Program-made: the position numbers and the translations under genes
Notes under the pieces: generated by a model
Seen by the model: only the letters and a program-made list of their open reading frames with translations
What the model was told of the DNA's origin: nothing
The model's database searches: none
Assembly: GCF_028745505.1 (NCBI RefSeq)
Contig: NZ_JAQZZL010000002.1
Coordinates: forward strand, 620,001 to 684,000
Direction of reading: 5' to 3'
Length of the DNA stretch: 64,000 nucleotides
Source: Lentisphaera marina
Lineage (GTDB): Bacteria; Verrucomicrobiota; Lentisphaeria; Lentisphaerales; Lentisphaeraceae
Part shown: in pieces, positions 35,781-44,633 of the stretch
Layout: each line of letters opens with the position of its first letter
Position numbering within the stretch: position 1 is the stretch's first letter

Positions 35781-37040
35781 ATGGATAGAAGATATTTTCT
35801 AAAGGGTTTAGGGACGACTTTAGCCTTGCCATATATGAACTCCCTTCAGGGTGATGTGAAAAAAGATCATCAAAATAACAAAATGCTTTTCCTTTCTTTT
35901 GGCTGGGGCGTAACGAAACAGTCTTGGTATCCAAATAGTAAGCAAAGGGGCGCGGACTATGAACTGTCAGAAGGACTTAAACCCTTAGCCCGTCACAAAA
36001 AAGATTTTAGCTTAATACTTGGTACTGAGCATCAATTTAATAAACAGGGGCATTGGGGTAGCACCATGTTTTTAACAGGAGCAAATCGCTACGCAGTTCC
36101 AGGGCAAAGTTTTAGTAATACCATTTCTTGTGACCAAATAGCAGCTCAAGCCTGGGGAGCTAATAATCGTTTTTCATCTTTACAATTTGATTGTGCTAAG
36201 GCAAGTAGCTCGGGACATGGACCAGGGCTTTCAATGTCTTGGAATAGAAGTGGTAAACCCATGGCGGGAATGCAGAACCCGGTCTTGGTTTACAATAAAC
36301 TTTTTGGTAATGAGGGAATGTCCATTGCAGAAAAGCAAGAACTGATTTCCAAGAGGGGAAGCTCATTAGATGCCATTTTATCTGATGCTAAAACAGTGAG
36401 TAAAAAACTTAATTCAGAAGATAAAGATAAATTAAATGAATACTTCGATTCCGTACGCGAAATAGAACTTCAGCTGAGTAAAGAACAAGCTTGGTTGGGT
36501 AAAGCAAAACCCAAAGCACCTTTGCAAGAACCGCAAAAAGGCTTAAAGGGCTATGATGAAATTAAGATAATGTATGACCTTTTAGTAGCGGCTTTACAAA
36601 CGGACTCAACGCGAGTGATTACTTATCGCCAACCAGTAGAAAGCCTTTTACAAAGTTTAGATGTTGGTATTACCTCCCATAATATGAGTCATTACGGGCA
36701 GGGCGACCGCCTAGCAGTTTCTAAACTTCGTGATGAAAAGCAGAGTGAGCTTTTGGCCTATTTAATGGATCGTATGAAGCAGGTCAAAGATGTGAATGGT
36801 GTGAGCCTATTTGATTCAACTACATTAGTCTATGGCTCGAATATCTCTACCTCTCATACTCTTACGAACTGTCCAGTACTTGTGGCGGGTAATAAGAACA
36901 TACTCAAATTAGGTGAGCATAAAATCATGCCCAATGGTACTCCTCTTAATAACCTATGGCTTACACTGCTCAATGCTAATGGACTCAAGCAAAAATCCTT
37001 TGGTGATAGCACTGGGATGATTGAAGACATTTTAGTCTAA
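35781..37040 (+). CDS. DUF1552 protein, Tat-type signal
   Basis: This 419-residue protein starts MDRRYFLKGLGTTLALPYMNSL, a twin-arginine-like signal. The family pattern is visible in LFLSFGWGVTKQSWYP, FSLILGTEHQ, NTISCDQIAAQ and the helical EYFDSVREIELQLSKEQAWL. The end (LVAGNKNILKLGEHK) resembles DUF1501/alkaline-phosphatase-like relatives. It is in an operon with the DUF1592 cytochrome-type protein, the standard partnership in planctomycetes and relatives. Function is unknown; an exported redox or hydrolytic role with its partner is the usual inference. Confidence 0.88.
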   Translation: MDRRYFLKGLGTTLALPYMNSLQGDVKKDHQNNKMLFLSFGWGVTKQSWYPNSKQRGADYELSEGLKPLARHKKDFSLILGTEHQFNKQGHWGSTMFLTGANRYAVPGQSFSNTISCDQIAAQAWGANNRFSSLQFDCAKASSSGHGPGLSMSWNRSGKPMAGMQNPVLVYNKLFGNEGMSIAEKQELISKRGSSLDAILSDAKTVSKKLNSEDKDKLNEYFDSVREIELQLSKEQAWLGKAKPKAPLQEPQKGLKGYDEIKIMYDLLVAALQTDSTRVITYRQPVESLLQSLDVGITSHNMSHYGQGDRLAVSKLRDEKQSELLAYLMDRMKQVKDVNGVSLFDSTTLVYGSNISTSHTLTNCPVLVAGNKNILKLGEHKIMPNGTPLNNLWLTLLNANGLKQKSFGDSTGMIEDILV

Positions 37041-37190
37041 GACTTTCTCGAGGATATTTTAGTCATTTTATTTAAAAAAAAAGTAACATCTGCATAATCA
37101 AGCCTGTAGTACTTTTATAGTCACTTTAAAAACTTCTTTTAAGTAATCGTATCTATTATTTTAGAAAAGATTAATAAAGCTGTCGCATTT

Positions 37191-37203
37191 TATTCTTGGG
37201 AAG
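37191..37203 (+). promoter_or_regulatory. TATTCTTGGGAAG box shared with 33178-33190
   Basis: An exact 13-base match to a box upstream of the cytochrome-type gene lies 40 bases before the TIM-barrel gene. Both copies are on the same strand and upstream of starts, so it may be a shared operator or promoter part. Two copies are weak evidence. Confidence 0.3.
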
Positions 37204-37243
37204 CGAAAGAGGGTAAACGAGTAAAATAAAAAAGGAATATCAT

Positions 37244-38140
37244 ATGTTTAATCGCAGAAATTTTTTCAAAGGTGCGGGTGCTTTGACCGCAGGTTCACTT
37301 TTCACAGCTTCATGTGCAAGCCAAGAGCAAAAACCACTTTTTGATATTTCCTTGGCACAGTGGTCGCTTCACAGAAAACTAAAAGCCAAAGAATTAAACA
37401 ATTTACAATTTCCTGAATTTACTAAAAAAACTTTTGGGATCAATGCAGTTGAGTACGTCAACAAATTTTTCCAAAGTACAGATGAGTCCTATTTGCGCGG
37501 CCTTAAGCAGCGTTGTGATGATAATGGAGTAAAGAGTTTGTTGATCATGTGCGATGGCTTAGGTCAACTTGGTGATGCTAATGAGAAAAAGCGTAAAATG
37601 GCTGTAGAAAAACACTTTGCATGGGTAGAAGCGGCAAAATACCTAGAATGCCATTCTATTCGCGTCAATGCTCGCTCAAATGGTACTTATGAAGAGCAAA
37701 TGGGGCGCGCGGCCGATGGTTTAGCTTCCTTATCCGAATTTGCATCTAAGCACAATATTAACGTTATTGTAGAAAATCATGGTGGGCTCTCTTCTGATGG
37801 AGAATGGCTTGCCGGCGTGATGAAAAAAGTTAATATGAAAAACTGTGGTACTTTACCGGATTTTGGTAACTTCAAAGAATACGATCGCTATAAAGGGGTT
37901 GAATTGCTTATGCCTTATGCGAAAGGAGTTAGTGCCAAGAGTCATGATTTTGATGCTAATGGAAATGAAATACACACGGATTATCGCCGTATTATGAAGT
38001 TAGTTTTAGATGCGGGGTATCGCGGTCACGTAGGAGTAGAATACGAGGGTAAGACTCTCGGTGAAATTGAAGGGATAAAAGCCACACGTGACTTGCTCTT
38101 GAAAATCAGAGCCGAATTCAGCACTAAATACTCAGCATAG
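37244..38140 (+). CDS. Sugar phosphate isomerase/epimerase-like TIM-barrel protein, exported
   Basis: This 298-residue protein starts [20 protein letters not shown] with TASCASQ after it: a twin-arginine motif and a possible lipobox Cys near residue 25. The mature part follows the xylose-isomerase-like TIM-barrel pattern ([73 protein letters not shown]) with metal-ligand-like Glu, Asp and His residues at strand ends. Exported members are common in PVC genomes beside dehydrogenase and sulfatase genes. It lies 8 bases before the dehydrogenase-like gene, so the two are co-transcribed. The substrate is probably a released sugar or derivative. Confidence 0.85.
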   Translation: MFNRRNFFKGAGALTAGSLFTASCASQEQKPLFDISLAQWSLHRKLKAKELNNLQFPEFTKKTFGINAVEYVNKFFQSTDESYLRGLKQRCDDNGVKSLLIMCDGLGQLGDANEKKRKMAVEKHFAWVEAAKYLECHSIRVNARSNGTYEEQMGRAADGLASLSEFASKHNINVIVENHGGLSSDGEWLAGVMKKVNMKNCGTLPDFGNFKEYDRYKGVELLMPYAKGVSAKSHDFDANGNEIHTDYRRIMKLVLDAGYRGHVGVEYEGKTLGEIEGIKATRDLLLKIRAEFSTKYSA

Positions 38141-38148
38141 GTGAAACT

Positions 38149-41100
38149 ATGCTGAAATTTCCAAAAAGATCTCTTTGGCTTTCTTCATGTTTAATTTTTT
38201 GTAGTCTGAGTTTATATTCAAAAAGTCCTCAGGACTATGAAAAAGCAGAAGCTCAAAAAATAAAAAACTTCAAGATGCCCGCAGGCTTTGAAGCCAAATT
38301 ATGGGCAGATAAGTCGCAGATTACGAATCCCATGGCCATCGCTTTCGACTCGCGAGGTCGCCTCTTTGTGACCGAAATTCATCGCTGGCGTTTTGGTGTG
38401 GATGATATCCGCCACCGTCCCTATATGCTTTTAGATGATATACTCATTCAGTCAAATGAAGATCGTTTGACGATGTATAAAAAGCATTACGATAAGTTTC
38501 CAGAATCACATTACACAGCAAAGCAAGATGTGATCAAAGTTCTCGAGGATAAGAACGGCGATGGTCGGGCGGACAGCGCGCGAGTTTACGCTGATGGTTT
38601 TAATGATATTCTCGATGGGCCAGGTTTAGGTATCATCGAGCGCGATGGCAAAGTCTATTACACCAATATTCCTCATCTATGGATGATGGAGGATAGTAAC
38701 GGAGATGGCCTTTCAGATAAAAGAACATCTCTACAAGATGGTTTTGGCATACGTATGAGCTATTCTGGTCATGATATGCATGGTTTAGCTTGGGGCCCCG
38801 ATGGAAAACTCTATTGGTCAATTGGCGATCGTGGCTTCAGCTTCACAACAAAAGAGGGCAAGAAATTTCATGGACCTAATGAGGGGGCAGTTTTTCGCTG
38901 TGATCCCGATGGTTCGAATATGGAAGTGTTTTACGATCGTTTGCGCAATCCGCAAGAATTAGTTTTCGATGATTTTGGCAATCTTTTTACCGCTGACAAT
39001 GATTCTGATAAAGGTGATCTAGAGCGCATCAACTACCTCATTGAGGGTGGTGACTCGGGTTGGCACGCAGGTCATCAAAATCTTTTGGCATTTGCCTCAA
39101 AACTTCAGTTTCGATCTTATGATTATGCAGAAAAAAGATCGTTGAACAGTGCATGGATAAGCGAGCGTTTATTTTACGCTAATGAAGAAAATCAACCTGC
39201 GTATGTAATGCCGACCATAGGTCAAATTTCTGGTGGACCATCAGGTTTTTTATTTAATCCTTCTAATTCATTTGGAGAAAAATTTAACAATAAATTTTTC
39301 GTCAACATTTTTAAGGGTGGTTCACCAAAGACTCGCATATCGATGTTTGATGTGGAGGAAAAAGGAGCAGGCTTTATAATGAAAAATTTAGAAGAATTTT
39401 TCACGGGCTCCAATCTCGTAGATCTCGACTTCGGCCCCGATGGCAAAATGTATATTTCTGAGTTCAATAATGGCGGTTACCTCAATCGTAATGAAGGTAA
39501 TGTTTTTGTTCTCGATTTACCTGCTGAAACTAATAAAACTGAAGTTAAAGAAAATCAAAAAATCCTGACCAGTGACTTCACGAAATTAACTGCTTTAGAA
39601 CTCTACGATTTACTCGCTCGTGATCACCAGCAAATTCGCTTACGAGCTCAATTTGAATTAGCTAAGCGTGATAATGCGGCCACATTTTTTGCGAAAGCCG
39701 CAAAAGATAGCTCTGCACCGCAGTTACAACGCGTTCATGGCGTATGGGGTCTAGGGATGGTAGCGCGTAAAAACTTAAAGCTCTTAAAGCCGCTTCAATC
39801 ATTATTATTAGAAGACAAAGATGATCAGGTCCGAATTCAGTCGGCACGTGTACTGGGGGACCATCGTGACCCTTCAGCAGTCCAAGTCTTAGTTAAAGCT
39901 CTTAATGATTCTCATGCTCGAGTCGCCATGTACGCGGGGATTGGTCTTGGTAGAATTGCAGATGAGTCTGCGATCCCCGCAATAATTGAAGCGCAAAGAA
40001 GGAATGCAGCAGAGGATCGTTTTCTTCAACATGGTTTAATGATGGGGCTAGCGGGGCTGAAGAATTCTAAGGCATATGCGCAGTACGCCACAGATAAATC
40101 TTCCGCAGTGCGGATGATGGTACTTTTGGCCATGAGGAAAAACCTCAACCCGAACATTAAAGTATTTTTAAGTGATACAGATTCTAAAATTTCTTACGAA
40201 GCAATACGTGCGATTAACGATCGAGTCATCGAAGGCGGAGCCCAAGAAGCTTTGGCGCAGCTTTTAGTAAGTTTGCCTAAGCCAGAGAATAAAGTGGACG
40301 AGCTTATGCACTTACGAGTGATGAATGCCAATTTTTATTTAGGAGATGAAAAATCTGCCGAACGCCTGCTTAAATATGCTTGTCGTGAAGATCTATCCAG
40401 TGATATGATTCAAGAAGCAATTGCTACTTTACAGGCTTGGAATGACAAGGCTCCATTGGATAATACGACGGGTTTACCGCGAGACTATAAAAATGAACGT
40501 ACAGAAATAAAAAATCTTCTTCATACATATTTAAGCAAACTCTTTAAAAGTGCAGAGGGCAAAGTTTTAGCTCAAATCAATCGTTTGGCAATAAGTTGTG
40601 ATTTCCCTATAAATTCCGAGATTTTGTTAGTTCAATTAAATAATAATAAATTGATCGATGAAGTTCGTTTGGGAGCTTTAGACACATTAGTACAACGCAA
40701 TGAATTGACATCTCTTCAATTGGAGAACTTACTTAAAGATAAAAGTGAGGCAATCAGATTAAGTTCTTTGCGACTATTAAATAAAGTCGATGTTTCAAAG
40801 GCTCAAAAAGCAGCTGCAAGAATAAGCCAAGCGGCTTCTACGGCGGAACGTCAGTTAGCTTATAGTTTAATGGCAAGTAACTCAGCCAATGATAAGCTTT
40901 TATTAGCTCAGCTCAATAAGATAATCAATGAGCAGGGTGATCCTTCCGTCATGCTGGAAATTTTAAATTCAGCACGTGCAAAAAAATCCCCTGAGTTTAA
41001 AAAGCTCTTGGAATCATATGATGCAAAAATGGCGAGTGCGAATACCACGCAAAAATTCTCTTATGCAATAGAAGGTGGCAATGTCGATCGAGGTCGCGAT

Positions 41101-41529
41101 ATATTTTTCAATCACGGCGCAGCACAATGTTTGCGTTGCCACAAAGTCAATGGCATGGGAGCAGATGTAGGCCCCGACTTGAGCCTCATGGGAAAAATGT
41201 ATGATCGTCGCTATTTATTAGAAGCTATTGTAGATCCGGGTGCGGCCGTAGCGCCAGGCTTTGGTATTGCGAGCTTAAAGACTAATGATGGAAAAGTCCA
41301 TAGCGGTACTTACATGGGAGAAAATGACAAAGAAGTCAAGATTAAGGGAGCTGATGGAAAAGTGATAAAGCATAAGCGCAAAGATATCAACACGATGATG
41401 CCACCCGTATCACCCATGCCACCGATGCATTTGTTGCTCAAAGGGGAAGAAATTCGCGATTTAGTAGCCTACCTAAAGAGCTTAGATAAGCCATTGAAAA
41501 AAAGAAAGCGGGATAAATCAGCCCATTAA
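38149..41529 (+). CDS. Membrane-bound dehydrogenase-like protein with HEAT repeats and C-terminal haem domain
   Basis: This 1126-residue secreted protein has a signal peptide (about 1-25). Residues about 40-460 form a beta-propeller of the PVC membrane-bound dehydrogenase family (FDSRGRLFVTEIHRW, GLAWGPDGKLYWSIGDRG, FDDFGNLFTADNDSDKGD, DFGPDGKMYISEFNNGGY). HEAT-like helical repeats follow (about 490-960: DDQVRIQSARVLGDHRDPSA). The C-terminal domain has a haem motif in GRDIFFNHGAAQCLRCHKVN with distal Met residues (MPPVSPMPPMH). Together these suggest sugar oxidation with electron transfer to the bound haem. The neighbours (epimerase-like, sulfatase and Gfo/Idh genes) support a role in glycan catabolism. 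Confidence 0.88.
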   Translation: MLKFPKRSLWLSSCLIFCSLSLYSKSPQDYEKAEAQKIKNFKMPAGFEAKLWADKSQITNPMAIAFDSRGRLFVTEIHRWRFGVDDIRHRPYMLLDDILIQSNEDRLTMYKKHYDKFPESHYTAKQDVIKVLEDKNGDGRADSARVYADGFNDILDGPGLGIIERDGKVYYTNIPHLWMMEDSNGDGLSDKRTSLQDGFGIRMSYSGHDMHGLAWGPDGKLYWSIGDRGFSFTTKEGKKFHGPNEGAVFRCDPDGSNMEVFYDRLRNPQELVFDDFGNLFTADNDSDKGDLERINYLIEGGDSGWHAGHQNLLAFASKLQFRSYDYAEKRSLNSAWISERLFYANEENQPAYVMPTIGQISGGPSGFLFNPSNSFGEKFNNKFFVNIFKGGSPKTRISMFDVEEKGAGFIMKNLEEFFTGSNLVDLDFGPDGKMYISEFNNGGYLNRNEGNVFVLDLPAETNKTEVKENQKILTSDFTKLTALELYDLLARDHQQIRLRAQFELAKRDNAATFFAKAAKDSSAPQLQRVHGVWGLGMVARKNLKLLKPLQSLLLEDKDDQVRIQSARVLGDHRDPSAVQVLVKALNDSHARVAMYAGIGLGRIADESAIPAIIEAQRRNAAEDRFLQHGLMMGLAGLKNSKAYAQYATDKSSAVRMMVLLAMRKNLNPNIKVFLSDTDSKISYEAIRAINDRVIEGGAQEALAQLLVSLPKPENKVDELMHLRVMNANFYLGDEKSAERLLKYACREDLSSDMIQEAIATLQAWNDKAPLDNTTGLPRDYKNERTEIKNLLHTYLSKLFKSAEGKVLAQINRLAISCDFPINSEILLVQLNNNKLIDEVRLGALDTLVQRNELTSLQLENLLKDKSEAIRLSSLRLLNKVDVSKAQKAAARISQAASTAERQLAYSLMASNSANDKLLLAQLNKIINEQGDPSVMLEILNSARAKKSPEFKKLLESYDAKMASANTTQKFSYAIEGGNVDRGRDIFFNHGAAQCLRCHKVNGMGADVGPDLSLMGKMYDRRYLLEAIVDPGAAVAPGFGIASLKTNDGKVHSGTYMGENDKEVKIKGADGKVIKHKRKDINTMMPPVSPMPPMHLLLKGEEIRDLVAYLKSLDKPLKKRKRDKSAH

Positions 41530-41534
41530 TTAAT

Positions 41535-43292
41535 ATGAAAAAAATCATTGTATTCATCTTCTTTTTAGCAAGTGTTTATGCGGACTCCGCAAAGCCCAAT
41601 ATCATTGTCTTTCTAAGTGATGATCAGGGCTGGGGAGATCTGAGCATTAATGGTAATAAAGATATTTCAACACCCCATATAGATTCCCTCGCTCAAGATG
41701 GTGCCTTGTTTGAAAACTTTTATGTTCAGCCAGTTTGTTCACCGACGCGGGCCGAGTTTCTCACAGGGCGTTATGCCTTTAGAAGTGGCGTTCAAAGTAC
41801 ATCAGAAGGAGGCGAACGCTTTAATCTGGATGAGCAAACAATCGCAGATGTTTTTCGTCAAGCAGCTTATGCAACAGCGGCATTTGGGAAGTGGCATAGT
41901 GGGATGCAGTATCCTTATCACCCAAATGGACGAGGGTTCGATGAGTTCTATGGCTTTTGTTCCGGTCATTGGGGGAATTATTATTCTCCCATGCTTGAAC
42001 ACAATGGCAAAATAGTTAAGGGCGAGGGTTTTTGTGTCGATGACTTTACTGAACGTGCGATGGCTTTCATGGAAGCCAATAAAGAGAAGCCTTTTTTTGT
42101 CTACCTGCCTTATAATACCCCTCACACTCCGATGCAGGTTCCGAGTCGTTTTTGGGACAAATTCAGTTCCAAAAAATTGAGTATGAAGAATAGCTTCAAC
42201 AAGAAATCCGGACATGGTGAAGATTTTGTAAAAGCTGCTCTTGCCATGTGTGAAAATATTGACTGGAATGTGGGGCGCGTCCTCAACAAACTTGACGATT
42301 TGAATATCGCAGAAAATACAATCGTTTTATATTTTAGTGATAATGGACCCAATAGTCTTCGCTGGAATGGCAACATGAAGGGTAAAAAAGGAAGTACAGA
42401 TGAAGGAGGGGTACGCTCACCTTTACATATGCGATGGCCGCGAAAAATCAAACCACAACAAAGAATCAAGGAAGTCACTGGAGCTATTGATTTACTAGCC
42501 ACTTTAAGTTCTTTGGCAGGCGTCGAATTTCAGGGAAAAAAGCAATTAGATGGCTTAGATTTCAGTTCCTTATTGATTGATAAGAAAAGAGAATGGGACG
42601 AGGATCGCATGCTTTTGGCTTACTGGAAGGGAAAGTCGAGTTTACGATCTCAAAATTATCGTTTGGATACGCAAGGTAAACTTTATGATATGCGGAAAGA
42701 CAGGCAACAAAAAAATGATCTATCAAAGCAATTACCAGAAACCCAAGCAAGACTTCAATCACATTTAAATGGCTTACTACAAGAAGTATCGGAGCAATTG
42801 CCCGCAAAGGATCAACGTCCCTTTCTTATCTGTCACGAAAATTTTGAATGGACTCAAATCCCGGCGCGAGATGGTCATGCCCATGGGGGGATAAAACGAT
42901 CTAACCGTTGGCCGAATTGTAGCTTTTTTACTAATTGGACATCTTTGGACGATCGCATAATTTTTGATGCTTATGTCCAAGAACCAGGGACTTATGAACT
43001 TGAGATTTACTACACATGCCCAAAAGGCTCAGAGGGTTCTGAGTTTAAAATTAGTTTTGGAAAAAATTCCATTAAAGGTAAAATCATAGAAGCCCATGAT
43101 CCACCCCTCTTTGGAATGAATCAGGACCGTAGCAAGAGAGCTGAATCATATGTCAAAAACTTTAAGCGTCTCAACTTGGGACAAATTGAATTAAATCAAG
43201 GAGCACAAAAAATAGAAATGCAGGCCCTTAAAATAGTAGCTGGCGAAGTGATGGATTTTCGTCTGCTCATGCTGCGTAGAGTTGAACAATAG
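41535..43292 (+). CDS. Secreted sulfatase with C-terminal beta-sandwich domain
   Basis: This 585-residue protein has a signal peptide (1-16). Metal-binding SDDQG is at 28-32 and the formylglycine motif Cys68-Ser-Pro-Thr-Arg72 in PVCSPTRAEFLTGRY. FGKWHSG, YFSDNGPN and LYDMRKDRQQKNDL follow. After the catalytic part (to about 430), an extra domain (EPGTYELEIYYTCPKGSEGS ... IELNQGAQKIEMQALKI) resembles carbohydrate-binding or sugar-sensing beta-sandwich domains; a similar pattern occurs in the protein at 58194-59711. It begins 5 bases after the dehydrogenase-like gene and is probably co-transcribed with it. A role in desulfating a marine glycan is inferred. Confidence 0.92.
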   Translation: MKKIIVFIFFLASVYADSAKPNIIVFLSDDQGWGDLSINGNKDISTPHIDSLAQDGALFENFYVQPVCSPTRAEFLTGRYAFRSGVQSTSEGGERFNLDEQTIADVFRQAAYATAAFGKWHSGMQYPYHPNGRGFDEFYGFCSGHWGNYYSPMLEHNGKIVKGEGFCVDDFTERAMAFMEANKEKPFFVYLPYNTPHTPMQVPSRFWDKFSSKKLSMKNSFNKKSGHGEDFVKAALAMCENIDWNVGRVLNKLDDLNIAENTIVLYFSDNGPNSLRWNGNMKGKKGSTDEGGVRSPLHMRWPRKIKPQQRIKEVTGAIDLLATLSSLAGVEFQGKKQLDGLDFSSLLIDKKREWDEDRMLLAYWKGKSSLRSQNYRLDTQGKLYDMRKDRQQKNDLSKQLPETQARLQSHLNGLLQEVSEQLPAKDQRPFLICHENFEWTQIPARDGHAHGGIKRSNRWPNCSFFTNWTSLDDRIIFDAYVQEPGTYELEIYYTCPKGSEGSEFKISFGKNSIKGKIIEAHDPPLFGMNQDRSKRAESYVKNFKRLNLGQIELNQGAQKIEMQALKIVAGEVMDFRLLMLRRVEQ

Positions 43293-43469
43293 GAATCTTT
43301 TCAGTCCTATAGGCTTTGATTAAATTTGACGTTTTTTTACTAAAAAAAAGCTTAGCCTACCAATATGATTTAATAAATGAATTTTATTGTTAAGACCATA
43401 TCAGTGAATTGAAGTGTTCAGTCTTCAGTTCATATGAGAAATATGTTTAATTGCGAAAGGTCTTATATA

Positions 43470-44600
43470 ATGAAAGATACAGTAAAAGTAGCCATTGTTG
43501 GTTTGGGTTTTGGTGCGGAATTTATTCCCATCTATCAAAGATATGCAGGTGTAGAATTGGCAGCAATCTGTCAACGTTCCGAAGAAAAATTAAATGAAGT
43601 TGGCGATCAATTTGGTATAAAAAAGCGCTATACTTCCTATGAAGAACTACTCGAAGATCCAGAGGTTGATGCAGTTCACATTAATACTCCGATTCCCAAT
43701 CATGGTGAACAGTCCATAAAAGCTCTAAAGGCAGGTAAGCATGTGGCTTGTACTGTGCCGATGGCAACATCTGTAGAAGAATGTCGAGAGATTGTTCGTT
43801 TAACAGAAGAAAAAAAGCTTAAATACATGATGATGGAAACCGTTGTTTATGCCCGCGAATTCCTCTACATGAAAGAACTTTATGATAAAGGTGAGCTAGG
43901 GAAAATTCAATTTCTTAAAGCTACACATCAGCAAGATATGGACGGTTGGCCCAATTACTGGCCCGGACTACCCCCCATGCATTACGCGACTCATTGTGTG
44001 GGACCTGTTTTGGGCTTAACCCGAGCAGAAGCAGATGAAGTTTCATGCTTTGGGTCGGGAACAATTCGCGAAGAACTTATCAAAGAATATAATTCACCTT
44101 TCGCAGTAGAATCTTGCCACATAAAATTTAAAGATTCCGACCTCTCGGCTCATGTTTACCGTTCACTTTTTGATACGGCTCGCCAGTATCGCGAAAGTAT
44201 TGAAGTTTATGGTTCTAAGAAATCGGTTGAATGGCCTTTGATTGAAGATGAGGGATTGGTTTTACATACAGCAAAAAAACCAGAGCCTGAAATTCCTGAA
44301 AAAATAGAATGTCCCGATTTTGCCCATTACTTACCAAAAGAGATTCAAAGTTTTACTAGTCATGGAGTATACAATAATGATGGTGATGAGCACCTTTCCT
44401 TTACACAAGGAGCTGGTCATGGCGGTTCACACCCACATTTAGTACATCAATTTGTCAGTATGTTACTCACTGGTGAAGACTCATACCCAAATGCACGAGA
44501 ATCAGCGAATATTACTTGTGTGGGTATTTTGGCTCATGAATCAGCGCTACAGGGTGGCATCAATATAAAACTCCCAGATTTCACTTTTAGAAAGAAGTAA
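43470..44600 (+). CDS. Gfo/Idh/MocA-family oxidoreductase
   Basis: The product has 376 residues from ATG 43470, which lies 9 bases after GAAAGG; ATG 43434 would add 12 residues without a ribosome site. The N-terminal Rossmann fold has VAIVGLGFGAEF, then INTPIPNHGEQSIKALKAGKHVACTVPMATS. The latter holds the substitution VP for the usual EKP, so the family's catalytic Lys is not at its common place (Cys-Thr-Val-Pro). The C-terminal domain carries THCVGPVLGLTR with a His in the expected region. Members oxidise or epimerise sugars with NAD(P). It has no signal peptide, so it would act on imported sugars. Confidence 0.88.
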   Translation: MKDTVKVAIVGLGFGAEFIPIYQRYAGVELAAICQRSEEKLNEVGDQFGIKKRYTSYEELLEDPEVDAVHINTPIPNHGEQSIKALKAGKHVACTVPMATSVEECREIVRLTEEKKLKYMMMETVVYAREFLYMKELYDKGELGKIQFLKATHQQDMDGWPNYWPGLPPMHYATHCVGPVLGLTRAEADEVSCFGSGTIREELIKEYNSPFAVESCHIKFKDSDLSAHVYRSLFDTARQYRESIEVYGSKKSVEWPLIEDEGLVLHTAKKPEPEIPEKIECPDFAHYLPKEIQSFTSHGVYNNDGDEHLSFTQGAGHGGSHPHLVHQFVSMLLTGEDSYPNARESANITCVGILAHESALQGGINIKLPDFTFRKK

Positions 44601-44633
44601 ATTTTCTCTAATTATTTGGCGATGTAGCCCTAA

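Noticed and set aside
43289..43310. ATAGGA/TCCTAT stem after the sulfatase gene
   Set aside because: Only six A+T-rich pairs with a 10-base loop and no T-run directly after it; too weak to call a terminator.
43389..43395. TGTTAAG box before the Gfo/Idh gene
   Set aside because: The second block TGCGTAT is absent at the conserved distance; a 7-base match is expected by chance in A+T-rich DNA.
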